From positions 2,976,001-3,040,000 of the forward strand of contig CP021220.1 of the NCBI GenBank assembly GCA_003999685.1: a DNA stretch of 64,000 bases, read 5' to 3'. Shown piece by piece: positions 47,619 to 60,810 of this stretch (positions within the stretch are counted from its first letter, which is position 1; each line of letters opens with the position of its first letter). The DNA comes from Taiwanofungus camphoratus (Eukaryota; Basidiomycota; Agaricomycetes; Polyporales; Taiwanofungaceae). Below the pieces are notes generated by a model, which ran no database searches, was not told where the DNA came from, and saw nothing but the letters and a program-made list of their open reading frames with translations. Made by a program: the position numbers and the translations under genes.

Positions 47619-50600
47619 GGAACGAGAACATTTTCCATTTGTAATATGCCGTATCATAGGCCTTCTTCATAACAGTTCGCATGTTCAAAGTTTCGAATGA
47701 AGCCATACCGAGACACGTGTGGCAACAACTCATAAGAAGGAATCCAGAGGATGCGTTGCATCAGTTCGCTACCCGCTCCAACCAGAATTTCAAGATGTAG
47801 CCTAGCCTGGTCCTCGACCGAATCACGTAATGCAAATACGAATGTCCGCGACGGTACTCTCTTACTGACATCGGAAGTAAGCCATCTACCTTCCTGTAGC
47901 CACGTTTTTCTGGTATACGCTCAGGGTCCAATTGCAAGGAGTAAAAGCGCGACACCGGGATTTATGTTATCGCTGTTATCTTAAGTTGTGTCAAGCAGAA
48001 AGTCGCACCCACGAGTGCCGTCAGAGGACAGCGTCAACGGTAACACTTCGATTGGACGATATGCTGCGTCGAGAAGAGCGCGCCACAGAAGAAGGACAGA
48101 GAAGCTTTGGGGGTGCTCCTGGTAGAAGTACTACTAGCATCCGCAGCAAGGTTAGTCGGTAACTCAAGACGCACGATGCGTGCAGCTACCGCCCTGGTCC
48201 AAACTGGCCGCCTAACTCCTTTTAAGCTGACGTCATGTGCTCGCAGACTCGTCAAGACACTCACACCTCCCAATGCGCGCCCGCTGATCGTGAAGCCCCA
48301 GCTTCCGCGACTTCTGGCATCTCCGGCGGCAACGGCGGCGGCCTTCGGCCAGTGGCACCTCGCAGGTGTCCGAGTCTCGGGACCCGCCTCTGTTGGATCA
48401 GCACTCTGCCTGATGAGCACTCGCCCCACACGCAGATTCTCGCCGTCCAACGTCCGCCGGCGTATGCTGTCGTGAAGCGGTCACGGTGGGAGCAACCTCG
48501 AAGATGCGTCCAGCTTAGTAGGGCACGTTTGGCAGTCAAGCACAGTGGTAGGCGCCGCCCCCAGCGGCCCCGGACGAAATTTCCAACCCCTAGAAATGCC
48601 ATGGTTAGGAGGGAGCGGGTTTGTGAGGAAACGCACGTGCCTTGGCTGGGAGCACTAGCGCGTTCTCTGCTGTGGAGCCAGCATCATCCAGGTTCACATC
48701 TCGCCCTGGGTCGCAGGCTCGACGGCGCCGTCCTTACACGCTGCGATCCGAACGTGCACTTCGCCGCCTTGCCAACACAGGCGCGTTCGGCAATTTTCAA
48801 CAGCGGAATGCGCCACAAGTCCAGAATACCTAGAGTCCGAAACGGGTGGCATCGAGGGTGAGTTTGACCAGGGGCCCGTGTCTGTCGAATGGCAGGCCAG
48901 CCGCGCCACAGATCGCGGGTGAAATGACGCCCCTCGGCGTTCAAAGGCTATCTATGCCCCAAATCTCGTTTGAACTCTTTCGTAGTCTGCACGAAGAGGC
49001 GGACGGACAGGGGCGAATTTGCAACATGGAATGCCATCCGATGGTACCAAGGAAGATGTGCAGCGATCATGCACAGCGAGTGCTGTTGCAAGTTCTTGGC
49101 TTGCGCCCGCCGCAGACATTTTCCCATCGGCTTGATACTCGGCTTATTACTCACACGACGGAATTAGCTCAGTCGAATCACCCAACTGGTATTGTTTTGC
49201 GCTATATGCAGTCCTTCTTGTCCACGACGGGCGTTCGCAAATTGGCAGGGAACCTGACCATGAACGGTCCCGGGAGAGGAGGCTGACGCTGAGCATCCGA
49301 TGGCCTTCATCCAGAAGACAAGGAAGTCCCCCGAGGCTGAAAGTTGGGGAAGTGTGCAAGATCAGTACAATCTGTTCCTGAGAGCTGGGACTGTTGTCGG
49401 GTAATCCCACACTGACTCGCGGGATGCGAGACGCACGGGAATCAGCATGAAGCTATTGGCGTTCGCAACGGACGCACATGATTCGGGCTCCGGCGCTTAT
49501 AGGTTCATCCCCAGGAATTGTGCGTTCTTCGAAGCGCACGAGCGCGCTCCGCCCGAATCCCATACGCCTGCATTTACGTGCAATGCGCTATCCACGAGGC
49601 AGGAGGATTCCCGCCGAAGGTGAGGAAGGGGAGCAGCTTTCTGAAGCTGCTGTTGCCGCTGATCAGGCTGCTGGTTCTCGAACGGGTCGTGTGCACCGGA
49701 TAGCTGAGAATGGAAGGGCCTGCGTTGCTTTCTAGCAGGTGTGTGCTAGCACATGCCCTCGCCCTCCGTTCCGGAAAGTCTTGGGAGAGGGCAGCACGGG
49801 GAGAGAAAGATGGGGTCTGAGCGGCAGGTCAGTTGAGCGAGTCGTGTGGCATGCTCGATCAATGGAGATTGAAACTGAATGGTGGAGTGACCGTCAACGC
49901 TACAATCACGTTTGAAGTGGAGTGAATGAAGAACTCGCAGCGGTGGTCCCTTCTAACTCCATGTCAAAAGACGATTCTGCCACGCCCGAGATCGATGTGA
50001 ATAAGATACACGAGCTGCATTGATCGCATTGTCAACGCGCGCTGCGAGCAGGGCGTGACTGGCAAGGCACGTGAGCGCGTGACCACAAAGACCGTCAGCT
50101 GAGGTTCGCGGGGTGAAGTGTTCTTGCTCCGTGGGTGTGCGCAGGCCTCTGTTGCGCGCAGGGGACAATTCAAGTCCGGAAGCAGATCCGACATGCCGCA
50201 CCGGGCGCTGATAATAAGTGTCTTCCACATGGCATACGGGTTCCTCTTTTTAGTTTCGTGCTGATTGTTATGACGACCTGACATCACCTGCATCGAGGAG
50301 TTGTTATCGATGAAACCGGGGCGATGTGGACATGTCGCGGGCGCCGTTGCAGAGGCGAGGCGGACAAGGAGCCTCGAGGAGGACGACGACGGTGGCGATG
50401 CGTGTTTTGTTTTCACATCGTCCTCGGATTGTGCACAGAGACACGATGATCGGGAGGGATGCGGGGAAACACGTTCTTCGACGTCATGATAACGTTACGC
50501 CGTTCCTGATGCAGATAAGATCACGGCTCTCGGACATTCGGCCCACACGCTCGTCGTCTCTTCCGGTTCTCCTCCGAGCCCGCAGACGCAGACACGCAGA

Positions 50601-53600
50601 CGTAGACATCAGATTACAGACAAGATATCGGGACGTGCACGATACAACAGGTATGCGGGTATGTACAGATACGCTTCAGTTCTCTCCTCCCGTCTCCCTT
50701 CCTCTCCCCTCCGGTATTATTAGCTCCTACAACGCACGCGCGCGCACGATGCAATACGTGATGCGAATAGAATAAGAGCGGGAATATGCAGGTGGTGATA
50801 CAAGATGCTGCGAGATCGAAAGTGCGGATGACACAACATGGCGGAGATCGCGACAATAATACGGTATGATAGAGCAGCTGCAATGCAAGGTCTGTCAGCG
50901 GCTCGCACAGCATGGCACACACACGTACACGAGACGACGGAGCAAGACTGAAGAAACGCGCAACGCGACTACTTGAACGGACATGCGGGCGCATGTGCGC
51001 CCCGCCAGCCGCAATGACAGCACTGGGGTGCGGAGTGGTTGACGGGCGCGGGCTGGTCCTCGGACCTGGCGACGTTGCACGACACGGGTGCAGAGGGCGA
51101 TTGTGGCAGATGGCACGTCGACGACGAGCAGCGATGTGATGAGCGGGTCGCAGCGCAGCGTGTGTGCATGGTGACTGGTGAGGGCAGATGAGGTTGTTCA
51201 GGGGGCGATGGGGATGAGCCTGATCGAAACGGTGGTAGGGTATTTAAGAGTTGAGACAAAGGACTCCGGGGAGATGGCTGGGAACGGAATAGAGTACGCC
51301 ACCTTTTATGTCTTCTTTCACCCGCCACACCGGCAGAGACACGGCGCCATGGCCACCAAAAGGAGGACCGGTCGCAGATGTCACAGGTGTGTAACAGCTG
51401 AGAACAGAACAAGCTGCCGTTGGCCGTTGATACGATAAACACACCAACAACCATCGATATCCGGATCGGGATTAGCTATAGCGAACGAGCTGGGCGATAT
51501 TCCACTTTCTAACCCACAAACGGAACACTTGCACGCCACGGGCAGCCTCGGCCAGCGCTTCTCCGCTGAGTCACTCGCGCGGAAATAACGCTGATATAAC
51601 GGTGGCCAGAGTGGCGACACCAAGTCGTGGCCAGGGTCATCTTGATGGCAGATGCAATTGAACAATGAGAATGGGCTTGCGAGTCACCCGATGGCCACCA
51701 GTGGCCGCTGGCTGGCACCGCCTGCCACCAAATCTCCGAAAGCAGCTCAGTTCCAAACAGGCCCTTGATTCCTGATTCACTGATAGATCCCTACCACCGC
51801 CTTCGTGCTGCGTGCTGCTGATTCAATGCCATTTGGGAGCCCGCATGGACCTCCGTGCCGGATCCTCACAACGCGCCCCTCCGCCGCGGCAGGTCGCAGC
51901 AACCCTCCCATTCACACCTCTTCACGACGCCACCAGGACCTATCGGTCGCTCGAAACGAGCATGGGCACCCGTCCACGGCCCTCGTTCGAGGAATCGCAC
52001 CCCTTTGGGGCACACAGCATGCCATCACCCGCTTCTCTTGACGTGTCCGCCGCGAGCGCAGCGCTGTCCAGTCCCATTCCGGTTCCACACATGTACAACA
52101 CCTATCTTTGTCGCCGCTGACACTAGGCCTTTGCCATGCTGCTGGCCTCGGACTGCCTCGAGGGTTCTCAGCACACAGCAGCGCAAGAGTCTCGTTCGAC
52201 CTCGAAGAGCTCCCGTTGCTACTCTGGGTAGCTCTCACATACACCGACTGCGGACGGCCTTCACTGAACACGCTCAACGTCCTCACCTCAGCGCCATCTC
52301 AACCATCCTTCGCCAATTCGGCTTCCGAGCTTCCTCCCCGGCTGGCACGCGCTCCGTCTTCTTTTCCAATCGCTCTGACAGCTTTGGCATCTGCTCCTGC
52401 CTCTATCTCAATCTGTATACGCCGTCCGCAAGACATGCTGTTACGTCTGGGTGAAACGGCTGCTCCGTCGAGTCTGGTCTGGCCTGGAGCACGCACTGCG
52501 TGCTTCCCGTCTTCTTCCCCAGCTCGCTCTTGATTGGTGTCATAGCAGCCCTTGGTTGGGGGTAAGCCGTCGCGAGCTCGCGGCGCGGACGCAGATCTGG
52601 CACTCAGGAACTCGACGATGCATCGGCGTACTTGTGCTGTAATCAGACGTCTGGACCTGGGCCTTGCACTAGGCCTGGCGCCGGACCACCACTGGAGCCC
52701 ACAGGTTCTCAGAAGGCGTCTGTTCTCGCACGTGGATCTGTCCTTGTAACTCCATGTTCCCAGCTGCTCGTCTCCCTTTTGACGTTTTCCTTCTCCTAGT
52801 CAAATCAAGACCCTGTTCGCGCCCTGCGTGCAGCACCGCATGTCGTAAAGTCGCAGCGCTCCGCCCCGCAGTGTTCGGATGTCCGTATCGTTACATTTGA
52901 GCACAATTTCAGGATGAGGTCCAGGCATGTACTGTACGATTTGGCCAATAGAAATACTCGGATCATGAGCGCACGATCACATCTGAGAAGCAAAACCGTG
53001 CCTTCATGTTCGGGGAAGCATCTTGATCATGGATGGTGATCATGACAGGTCGGGCTCATTTTTCTCTACATGGTTAGGCCTCCGTCATCATGGCGGTGGC
53101 AATAACATCTACTAGCGGTGAGAACGTGATATAAGAACTGCACTAGCAAAGGGCACGAATCGGCGCAGAGCAGCTGCGGTAGCGATGTCGCGATGTCGTC
53201 GCGGACGATAGAAGGGCGTCGGAGTCGCTCGGCTCGTCTCAGCTTTCCATGACAGCGCCCACGTATCAGAATTTTCCACGACATTTCTCCAACAGGGCGC
53301 ATGATGGAGGCAAGTGAGATGCCACGAGCAAGGCATCGCACGGTCCTTGAGCCACCCCGTTCAGCACAGCAATTCCAATCATTATTATTGTACTCCTCCA
53401 TGAGGCCTCCGCGAGGCAGGCTATGCTCGGTGACCGTGCACGAGATTGAGCTGAAGAAAGAACCCGGTCAAGTCGGCAAATGCACCCTGATTAGCTTACG
53501 ACAAACGCACAAAGGCGCTGATGAAACGACACGCTCCTGGACTGGAACACTAGCATAATCAGCTCGCAAACGTGGCGGGCGATGACATGACATGAAGTAC

Positions 53601-53780
53601 TACACGAGACGGAGCTCACATAAAACGCAGGCGGTCGAAGACGAAAGCGGTCACGATGTGGTCTCGCATGGAGGACACGACGGAGCAAAGAGATCATAAA
53701 TGAAGGATCGTGTCACAATTAACGTACAAATAAGATGAGCGTTTCCTTTTGACCCTCCTCGGTCTCGACGCCACCCTCGA
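47619..53780. other. 6.2 kb without a recognisable gene
   Basis: Many overlapping frames of 60-210 codons occur on both strands, the longest at 48235-48861 and 51855-52454, but their translations are R/P/S-rich and do not resemble known families, and I could not connect them through consistent splice sites. I see no tRNA, rRNA, terminal repeats or transposase. GC content is as high as in the coding parts, unlike the CpG-free block. It may hold a long non-coding transcript, a decayed gene or extended regulatory DNA for neighbours. Confidence 0.45.
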
Positions 53781-56380
53781 TCATGTCTTCGTGTTCCCTG
53801 TCCTCTTCGGAGCATTGGCATACCAGTCTGGAATCTCGTTTGCCTTGGGTACGGCACGCTTCCGCAGCTCCTTGATCTCCTTCTCTTCCTCCAGCGCTCT
53901 CAACCGCCTCCGCTCTTCCATCTGCAGCTCAATCTCACGCTCACGCTCTTTTCTCGCTTCATCATATTTTTCTCGCTCGCGTGCGCGGACATCCGTATAC
54001 AGCTCGACCTCCATCGGCACAATGGGCATTATCTGCTCCTTTCTGGCCGCTAGCTTGGACTCTTGAGCGGCATGCATGGCCTTGAAGTCTGGAATAGGCA
54101 GCGGTGCATGTGCCTTCGATCGTGCCAACGAGTTGCTCGACTTCTGCAGCTCGGCTTTACGTGCTTCTACACGCGCATCGGACTGAAAGTGAAACGCGAT
54201 CGTTCTGGTCGGTTTCGCGGGCGGAAGGGTGGCGGCCTGAGAATCGGAAGTCAGGACAATGAATGCAATATCGATTTGGATGCCAATTGGAAATAAAATA
54301 AATAGCATTCGAACAGTGGAAATAAATGAATTAGTCTCACGCGCATAAGATTTTGACTAGCCAGAAGATGCAAGCGCCGACGTACCGGTCTGTCGAAACT
54401 AGGCATCTGCCCAGCTTTGTGCAGGTGGCCATCACCCTGCTCATGTGGTAGGCGCCTCGCTTTGCCCGCATCGGGAAGATTTCTCCTTCGCCCGGCGTGC
54501 GAGCCCCCTGATCTGCTAGCAGTGCTTAAAGAAGCAGGTGTGGAGCGTCCGTCCGTCAGCTGTGCCTTCCACGCGTTCTCCTCATCCTGTCCGGCAACTG
54601 AAGACGATCGGGAATTCGAAGTCGAAGACTCGGCTCTACTCTCTTTTCCTTTTCCCTTCGCACACGGATCCGCGGTGGTCTGCCGTACGTGAGAACTCGA
54701 AGTAGACCCAGATGTCATAGTGTTCTTCACCCTGGAAGGCTGAAGCAGCCGCATGTTCTTCACGGCCCTAGTCGAGGACCGCTGCTCCGAGACGACGGGA
54801 TCTGGCTTATTCCGCTTATGCCGGACTGAGGAAGTATCAGGTGCAGCTGACGTCGGGCGTTTGATGGACGGATAAACTGGTGAAGGAGGTCTAATTGTAT
54901 CGGCCGGCCCAGCCACATCAGATTCATGCCGAGTCTGGATAAAGACAGGCGCCTCTGAGACTGGGGTAGGAGTCAGCTGCGATAGACTGAGCGGTTGTTC
55001 ACGATCAGGATCGCAATTTAGCTCCGCAGACACAGCCCAGGGTGCAGCTTCTTGTTTCGTGACTGGCTCAGGGCCTGAATTTGCCGACATTGTGGCATTC
55101 GCGGTAGCCTGATCCACGTCCTCTGCATGACATTCTGATCTATGGCATTCAGAACCCGCCTGCATCAGAACATGTTTAAGTCCGTCTAAGTCCGCTCACC
55201 TTGTAGAGTCCTGAATATACTTTCGTCCATAGGACATCAATGTGACAGCCAGTCCTGTCGTTGAGGTGGATTGGTCGCCAAGTATGTCATTACCAGGCTG
55301 ACTAGCTTTGGTCGTGCTACACAAGCTGTCTTCCTCAACCAGCTGTATAATTCCATTCTCAGGAGGAACCTGCTTGGAGATTCTAATCTTCTTCGAGGCA
55401 TTTGTTGATGATTTAGATGTGACTATAGATCGCGGCGGTTTCTGCTTCCCGAGTTTCGAAATACCTCCTTTAAGAACAACCTAAATTGTAAAAGATTATT
55501 AGCATGAGAGGATATTGTCTACTGAGGAAAGTTTAATTTACCTGTTTCCTGCGGGTGCTTCCACCACACAAAGCTTCCTTCCGCTGTTTCGCAGAGGAAT
55601 TTCGTACATTGGATTCTTGTGCTTTACGCATCGGCGGTGGAGAAATATGCGTCGCAGCAGCAGCTATTCTGGTGACTGTTACATCTGCCTTCGCTGTGCA
55701 ATAGGTAAGTCTCAGTGGCTTACTGTGTATCCGTGACTAAGCTTACCTTGGTCAGTGTGATGGCCACGTTGTTCAAAAGTTGGACGTGACATTGGGTCTA
55801 TGCCGCTCATGTCTTGACAACTCGGCCGGCGAGGCGGCGGGGACATTCTATGTGGCCTTGGAGTAAGTTGACTCAAAGTCAAAGGCTCTCGGTGTTCCGG
55901 TGGGAGAGAAGTGTCGCTCGCGGTCCCGTTATGAGCATCAGAGCCGTTCTGAATGCTGTAATATTTATTCTCCTTGGCGGTGGCTGATTTATCTTGACAT
56001 GTTACATCGTGGTTTCGTAGGGGGAAAAGTTCTTCTGTTAGAGCTGTGGCCAGATTTTTTGTTACTGCTGTTCTGAAGGGGGTCGAAATCCCAGGACCCG
56101 GACGTAGTGACGACCGGACGGGGGCTGCATGTCCAGCCCTGATCTTTGGGGTCAACTCTTGGAGAGCCAATGGTTGATTGCGTCGCGCGATGTTTAGTTG
56201 TGCTGGTGTGCTGAGAGTATCATCGGCATTGCGAAGAAGGTCCATGCTATCATCTGCAAGCAGCAGATCTGTCGATGATTCGGCGGCATGAGGTATTTGA
56301 AAGGAGGAATCCGAGAAATCGGGATTCGTGGAAGCATCTGAGAGGTCAGGGAGGTGGCGTAGACTAAGCTCAGAAGCCAT
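53781..56380 (-). CDS. TPX2-domain spindle protein
   Basis: Five exons on the minus strand, 56380-55747, 55693-55542, 55480-55200, 55139-54386 and 54236-53781, give 758 aa in frame. Most of the protein is disordered and S/T/P-rich, with two copies of a similar motif, EPLTLSQLTPRPH in exon 1 and QPLSLSQLTPTPV in exon 4. The C-terminal exon holds a TPX2-type module: AFHFQSDARVEARKAELQ, then PLPIPDFKAMHAAQESKLAA (the KPxPVPDF...HxxxE type signature), a highly charged helix (EREREIELQMEERRRLRALE) and AVPKANEIPDWYANAPKR. TPX2 proteins bind microtubules and, in animals, activate Aurora A in spindle assembly. A short Aurora-binding motif is not obvious in the N-terminus. Confidence 0.82.
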
Positions 56381-57822
56381 TGATAAGACTTATCACAGAT
56401 AAATTGGAGGGAAGGCCAGAGCTGCTCCTGTTTGCTAGATGACTTGAAGATACCGTACCTTTCCAATGAAGATGGGAATAACGCGAATTCGGAGACAAGT
56501 ACTAAACGAACCGTGAGACGACGCGTCCGTCGCGCGGCCCACGTGATCGAACACTGTCGCGGTGCCACCGTCTGCATTACATAAGTCGGAACGTACTACA
56601 AAGTACATCATGGTGCTGCACTAGTCTAGCGTTACTTTTGATTGCCCGTAAGCATGAAGGTTGGTATCTTCTCAAAATTTGGTATCCTACTGATCCTTTT
56701 AACACAGGTTCAGTAGGAATGTAATTTCCCCAAACTATATGAGCCCTGAGGAAACGTCAAGTTGCTTCTTTCCCTTCCGAATAGGACCTCAATCTCAGAC
56801 ACTGATCGACGATAACTTTGAGACACAGAACCCAAATTTTACCGTTGCAATATGCATGCGCAAATAACCTTCTTCAACCAAAGGGACCTGAGAGCATTAT
56901 GTGTTCTGTATTCACAATATGATGACATCAACTCATGCCAGGGATCTGATGTTTAGTGGGGGTACTTTCGGCGTGATGTGCGGAAGACGCTACCAGATGC
57001 TGGTGTTCAAAATCCCCGCTATCCTCTTGTTGATATTCCTCATCGAGTCAGGATGCCTGGTGAGCGGAGTGAAGCCGCATACCCACCCTACTAACCTCGG
57101 TGCTGAGAGCACTATCGTTGCGCAGTATACACTGATCGTTTCTCTGGCTGCGCTCCAGAACTAACGTCGACGGTATCCTGGAAGGCTGAAGCCATCTTGA
57201 AGGCCACCTCGCGTATCTGAGCCTTTCAATTTCAGCTTTATTACTAATCCTGTTGCCCTTAAGTCTTTCTCTGAATTTTCGGTCCTTCCTTCCCCATACT
57301 GGATCATATGGGCTACCGGCATTCGGCTAAGCCTGCACAATACCCGGTGTAGTTGGTGCATCTTTCAAATACGTATTACTTACCCCATATTTGTTTACCT
57401 CAGTCTTGGTTTTTACGGACGTCGTGCGACCATGTGCCTGCCTATCGATCTAGGGTCTAGTCTGTGCGGAGCTGCGTTGGTATCTCCATCAGTTTCGCTT
57501 CTTACGACGTTAGGTCAAGGGAAGGAAGTCTTCTAGACTCAGATTCCTACGAGCAGCTGGCTGCGGTGGACCATGCCTTAAGGATCTTTACATGGGTGCC
57601 ACACCTCGTTCATTGAGGAATGGCTGAATGGATGGATTCACTGCCGTAGAAAGTCTAGCTCAGTCTCAACTCATCAAAAATTCCATGCGGAACATTTCCA
57701 GTGTCTTTTTAGAGCAATCTAATTTTGGTCGCATGACTCCATGGCGCTGTAATCAACTTGTCTGGCTGCTCGCTGTAGGATTACGGCGTAGCAAGGACTC
57801 TATGCATGCAGTGAACTTAATG
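56381..57822. other. Intergenic, no gene recognised
   Basis: About 1.4 kb between two minus-strand genes. A plus-strand frame at 56901-57164 (87 codons) has a hydrophobic middle, but no family resemblance and no splice partners. It should contain the TPX2 promoter and the SYO1 3' UTR. Confidence 0.45.
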
Positions 57823-60449
57823 TCATACGTTCAACCTTCTCCGGTATTCGATGAACGCAACTAGGTTGTCCCGCACTTCTTCGCCCCTCACCCTCAGCTC
57901 CCGTTCTCTTTTCTTGTCAATACCCCGCACCGCCTTTCGCACTCCCTCGACGCTTGCAACGAGCATATCCAGATAGTGACCCTGCCGGAAATTGATGTCG
58001 TATGGAAGCGTCTCATCTGAATAGATATCGATCAATGCAGATACAGCTTGGAGGAGAGGTTCCGTGGGTGTAGTGGATGAAGGGGGAAGAAGGGAGAGGA
58101 GATAGGTGGAAATGACCTTCAAGTAAGATGCGGATCCGATCAGCAACGAAACGACGATCGGCTGGATGACAATTCAGGACTCACCCGATTGAAGTCGATC
58201 GTCTCTACATGCTGCGCAAGACACTCCAGTGTGCCAATGCACTTCACTTTGACACTCTGTTCTTCCGTTGCATCGCATAACTGCATCAGCACCCTCACCT
58301 GGTCCTCATGTGGTACAAGCGTGCTTTTCCAGATATTGCCCACTCCCCACAGAACCCCTACTCCAATTTCCCACACGTCCCTCCGCCGCTCCTGACCTGG
58401 ACTGGTAACATCCGTACCCACCATATTGAGAGAGCTCCACAATTCCGCCCAGACCTTCTGGCCGCCTTCGACTTCTGAGCCCAACCCAGAACTTTCGTTT
58501 ATAGAGCTACCCGTTCTCACGGAGAGGAAAATGTTGTTCAGACACTCGAGCGCGCTTATGTGGATTGCGCTGAGTGCCGATGTGGTGGGAGGGTGCGGAG
58601 AAGGAGCATTCAGTGGGGAAAAGGAAAGGGAAGTTGGCCGAATCAATGCCAGGAGAGGCGAAATGAGGGTACAGAAAATTGCAGGATGAGAGCGTCTTGT
58701 CTCAGGAATGTCCTCCTCTTTGAGTGCCATATCCTCATCCATCTGGTCTTCCATATATTCGTCTATATTGAAAGTAACCCAAGGAAGTCAGTGATGGGTC
58801 AATCTTCATTCATTTGTTTCGATTAATGAGACTTGCCTTCGTTTCCGCCTTCACTCTCCCCCTCCTCACCTGTCATATCAATCTCAGGATCCGGTAACGT
58901 AGCGCACACTCCTGTCATGACTTCGAGTGCCAATTGGACCGTTCGTAACTTTGTTTCCAAACGCTCGAGCTCAAGTTCTGAAGGTGTCTTGTGGTCTGAC
59001 TTCGGCGTATGTTTTAGTGACAACCTCTCAATGTAAGGGATTGCATCCTGTAACGGTTCGAAAATGCCACAAATTTGTGAACCTGTACCATGTATGTTTC
59101 ATGGACATGAGGCGTACTTCTTTAGCAATAAGTTCTCGTGCCTTATCAGAGGCTTCTGACAGTGAGACGAGCGAGAGGATAGGTTCGAGTGTGGGCAGAA
59201 CGATGTCACGGTCAAGTTCCACAGTTGCGGCGATTGAAGGGGGAGGAATGGGAGAAATATTCCTCATGATTCCTATTGAATCTACGGTCAGAACCTTTGA
59301 TTCTCAACTAGGGCTTAAGGTAGCATACCGCAGCATAAGACGCGGAAAGTTAGCGTGCGTTCGTCATAAGCTTCTTGAGTTTTGCCGTTCCTTGGAGGTA
59401 CGGGTTGGTCCGATTGGACTATAGACAACATACAGGCAGTATAAGCTGCGTTAGAACGTACTTCTTCTATTACGAGAGGATTTTCGTCTGTGAGGACATA
59501 TAGGCACTGAGCTAGCGGGAACAAGACCCAAATCATGTGAGGGTGTGCAGACACGTAATTCGCAACATTAACAAACCAGCAGATGTCACGGTTGATAGAG
59601 GAAGCTTTTCCCTTGATGCAAGGAATGACATCAAAAAAGGAATCAGTGATATTTGATTGATGGCGTTCATAGCTTTGTCAGATGTCTCGCTAGTCTTCCT
59701 TAGCTGACCACACAGATGAGACACTTGATATGATTGGACTTACGATAGACACCACATTATCGTGATGACATTGTCTGCAAATTCATAGACTAGCTTTTGT
59801 GCACTCTGAGGAGCAGTTTTGGGTGAAGACAAGAATTGGGATAGTGTTGTTGAGATCTGTCAAGGAACAAGTGAGATGTTCATGCCCACTGACAGTATAC
59901 CAATTAGAACGACCTTCGGAACAAAAGTCTTGAGGGGAGCAAGGATATTTCTGTTATACATTTCTGCACAGATATCGAAGCCACCATCAATACATAAGTT
60001 TCTATTGGGCGCCAGCGCCGTATCAAGAGCATGTTCAACGGTTCAGCCATGCAATCTCTCACCGCAATGCACCTGCAGCTTCTATGACTACTTCCTCCTC
60101 GCTGTCGGAGAGCCGCGTAATCAATGCACCGACTACGTTTTTGCCCTGCAACAATCTTCTCGTAGAGGGATCGTTCTGAATGATATTTGAGACAGCGACG
60201 CACGCCCACTTGCGTTCAGAGGGATCCACACTCTCCATCTACGTCCAAGCAAGACAATGATTCAGATTCAAGAGAAAATTCAAATACGTAGTAGCCAAAC
60301 GCTAGCGCAACCTTTTGAATGATGGGCAGTATCGTCTCCTTCTTGGACGAGGTGGCAGATGCAGATTCAAGACCTCTCGGAAGGTGGGAGTCAGGAACCC
60401 GCATGGGATTGCGCCGTCTCATCTGACGTTTCTTTTGGGATTTCCCCAT
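57823..60449 (-). CDS. SYO1: Symportin SYO1, ARM/HEAT-repeat ribosomal protein importer
   Basis: Ten exons on the minus strand: 60449-60312, 60238-60063, 60001-59914, 59856-59744, 59689-59577, 59511-59329, 59272-59118, 59047-58837, 58762-58185 and 58116-57823, 682 aa in frame. The N-terminus MGKSQKKRQMRRRNPMRVPD is the conserved Syo1 start and a likely PY-type import signal. ARM-like repeats follow (KWACVAVSNIIQND, EEEVVIEAAGALRNLCIDGG), an acidic loop (DEYMEDQMDEDMALKEED) and the C-terminal superhelix ending VISTYLLSLLPP, YDINFRQGHYLDMLVASVEG and DNLVAFIEYRRRLNV. Syo1 carries Rpl5 and Rpl11 together into the nucleus for 5S RNP assembly. The intron between exons 8 and 9 starts with GCAAGT, a GC-AG intron. 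It is divergent from FIP1 with 361 bp between starts. Confidence 0.93.
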
Positions 60450-60810
60450 AGCGATCCAGACACGGTATTATGGGGGCGCTGCCGCCTCCAGGCCAAGATT
60501 GGGACAGGTAACAGCCAGCGGTAGATCTCGCAATAAGCCGCTAGAATACAAGAGAAAATCGACGTCGACCTCGCCCGCTTACGGTGCAAAGGGTCGTCGG
60601 GATAACAGAAGGAATACTTTCAGCTGCAAAGCCAGGCCCCGAGCTGCTGCATTACACTGGTCGCTGAAATCGAATTTTGAGCAAGTAGGATCGTTTCACA
60701 CGTCCCACGTGATCCTCAGCACTGGTCTGGCGTTTGCTTTGAGATAGGCCACAAACTCTGTACTTGCGGACTGAGGAGGGTTCAATTTTGCATTATATTC
60801 TTTGGGTAAC
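60450..60810. promoter_or_regulatory. Bidirectional promoter between SYO1 and FIP1
   Basis: The 361 bp contain no gene. An 82-codon plus-strand frame at 60499-60747 is not connected to FIP1. CACGTG at about 60709 is a candidate bHLH-type site. Confidence 0.4.

Noticed and set aside
48235-48861. 208-codon plus-strand frame
   Set aside because: Arg/Pro-rich translation without any family motif; equally long frames overlap it on the other strand.
49165-49240. tRNA-like start (TTAGCTCAGT)
   Set aside because: No acceptor stem, anticodon arm or T arm can be folded around it.
51855-52454. 199-codon plus-strand frame
   Set aside because: Low-complexity, three overlapping frames of similar length, no recognisable domain or splice partner.
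58162-58184. A 23-nt intron in SYO1
   Set aside because: A 68-nt intron from the same donor to an acceptor at 58117 keeps frame and gives DFNRVISTYLL, which fits the family.
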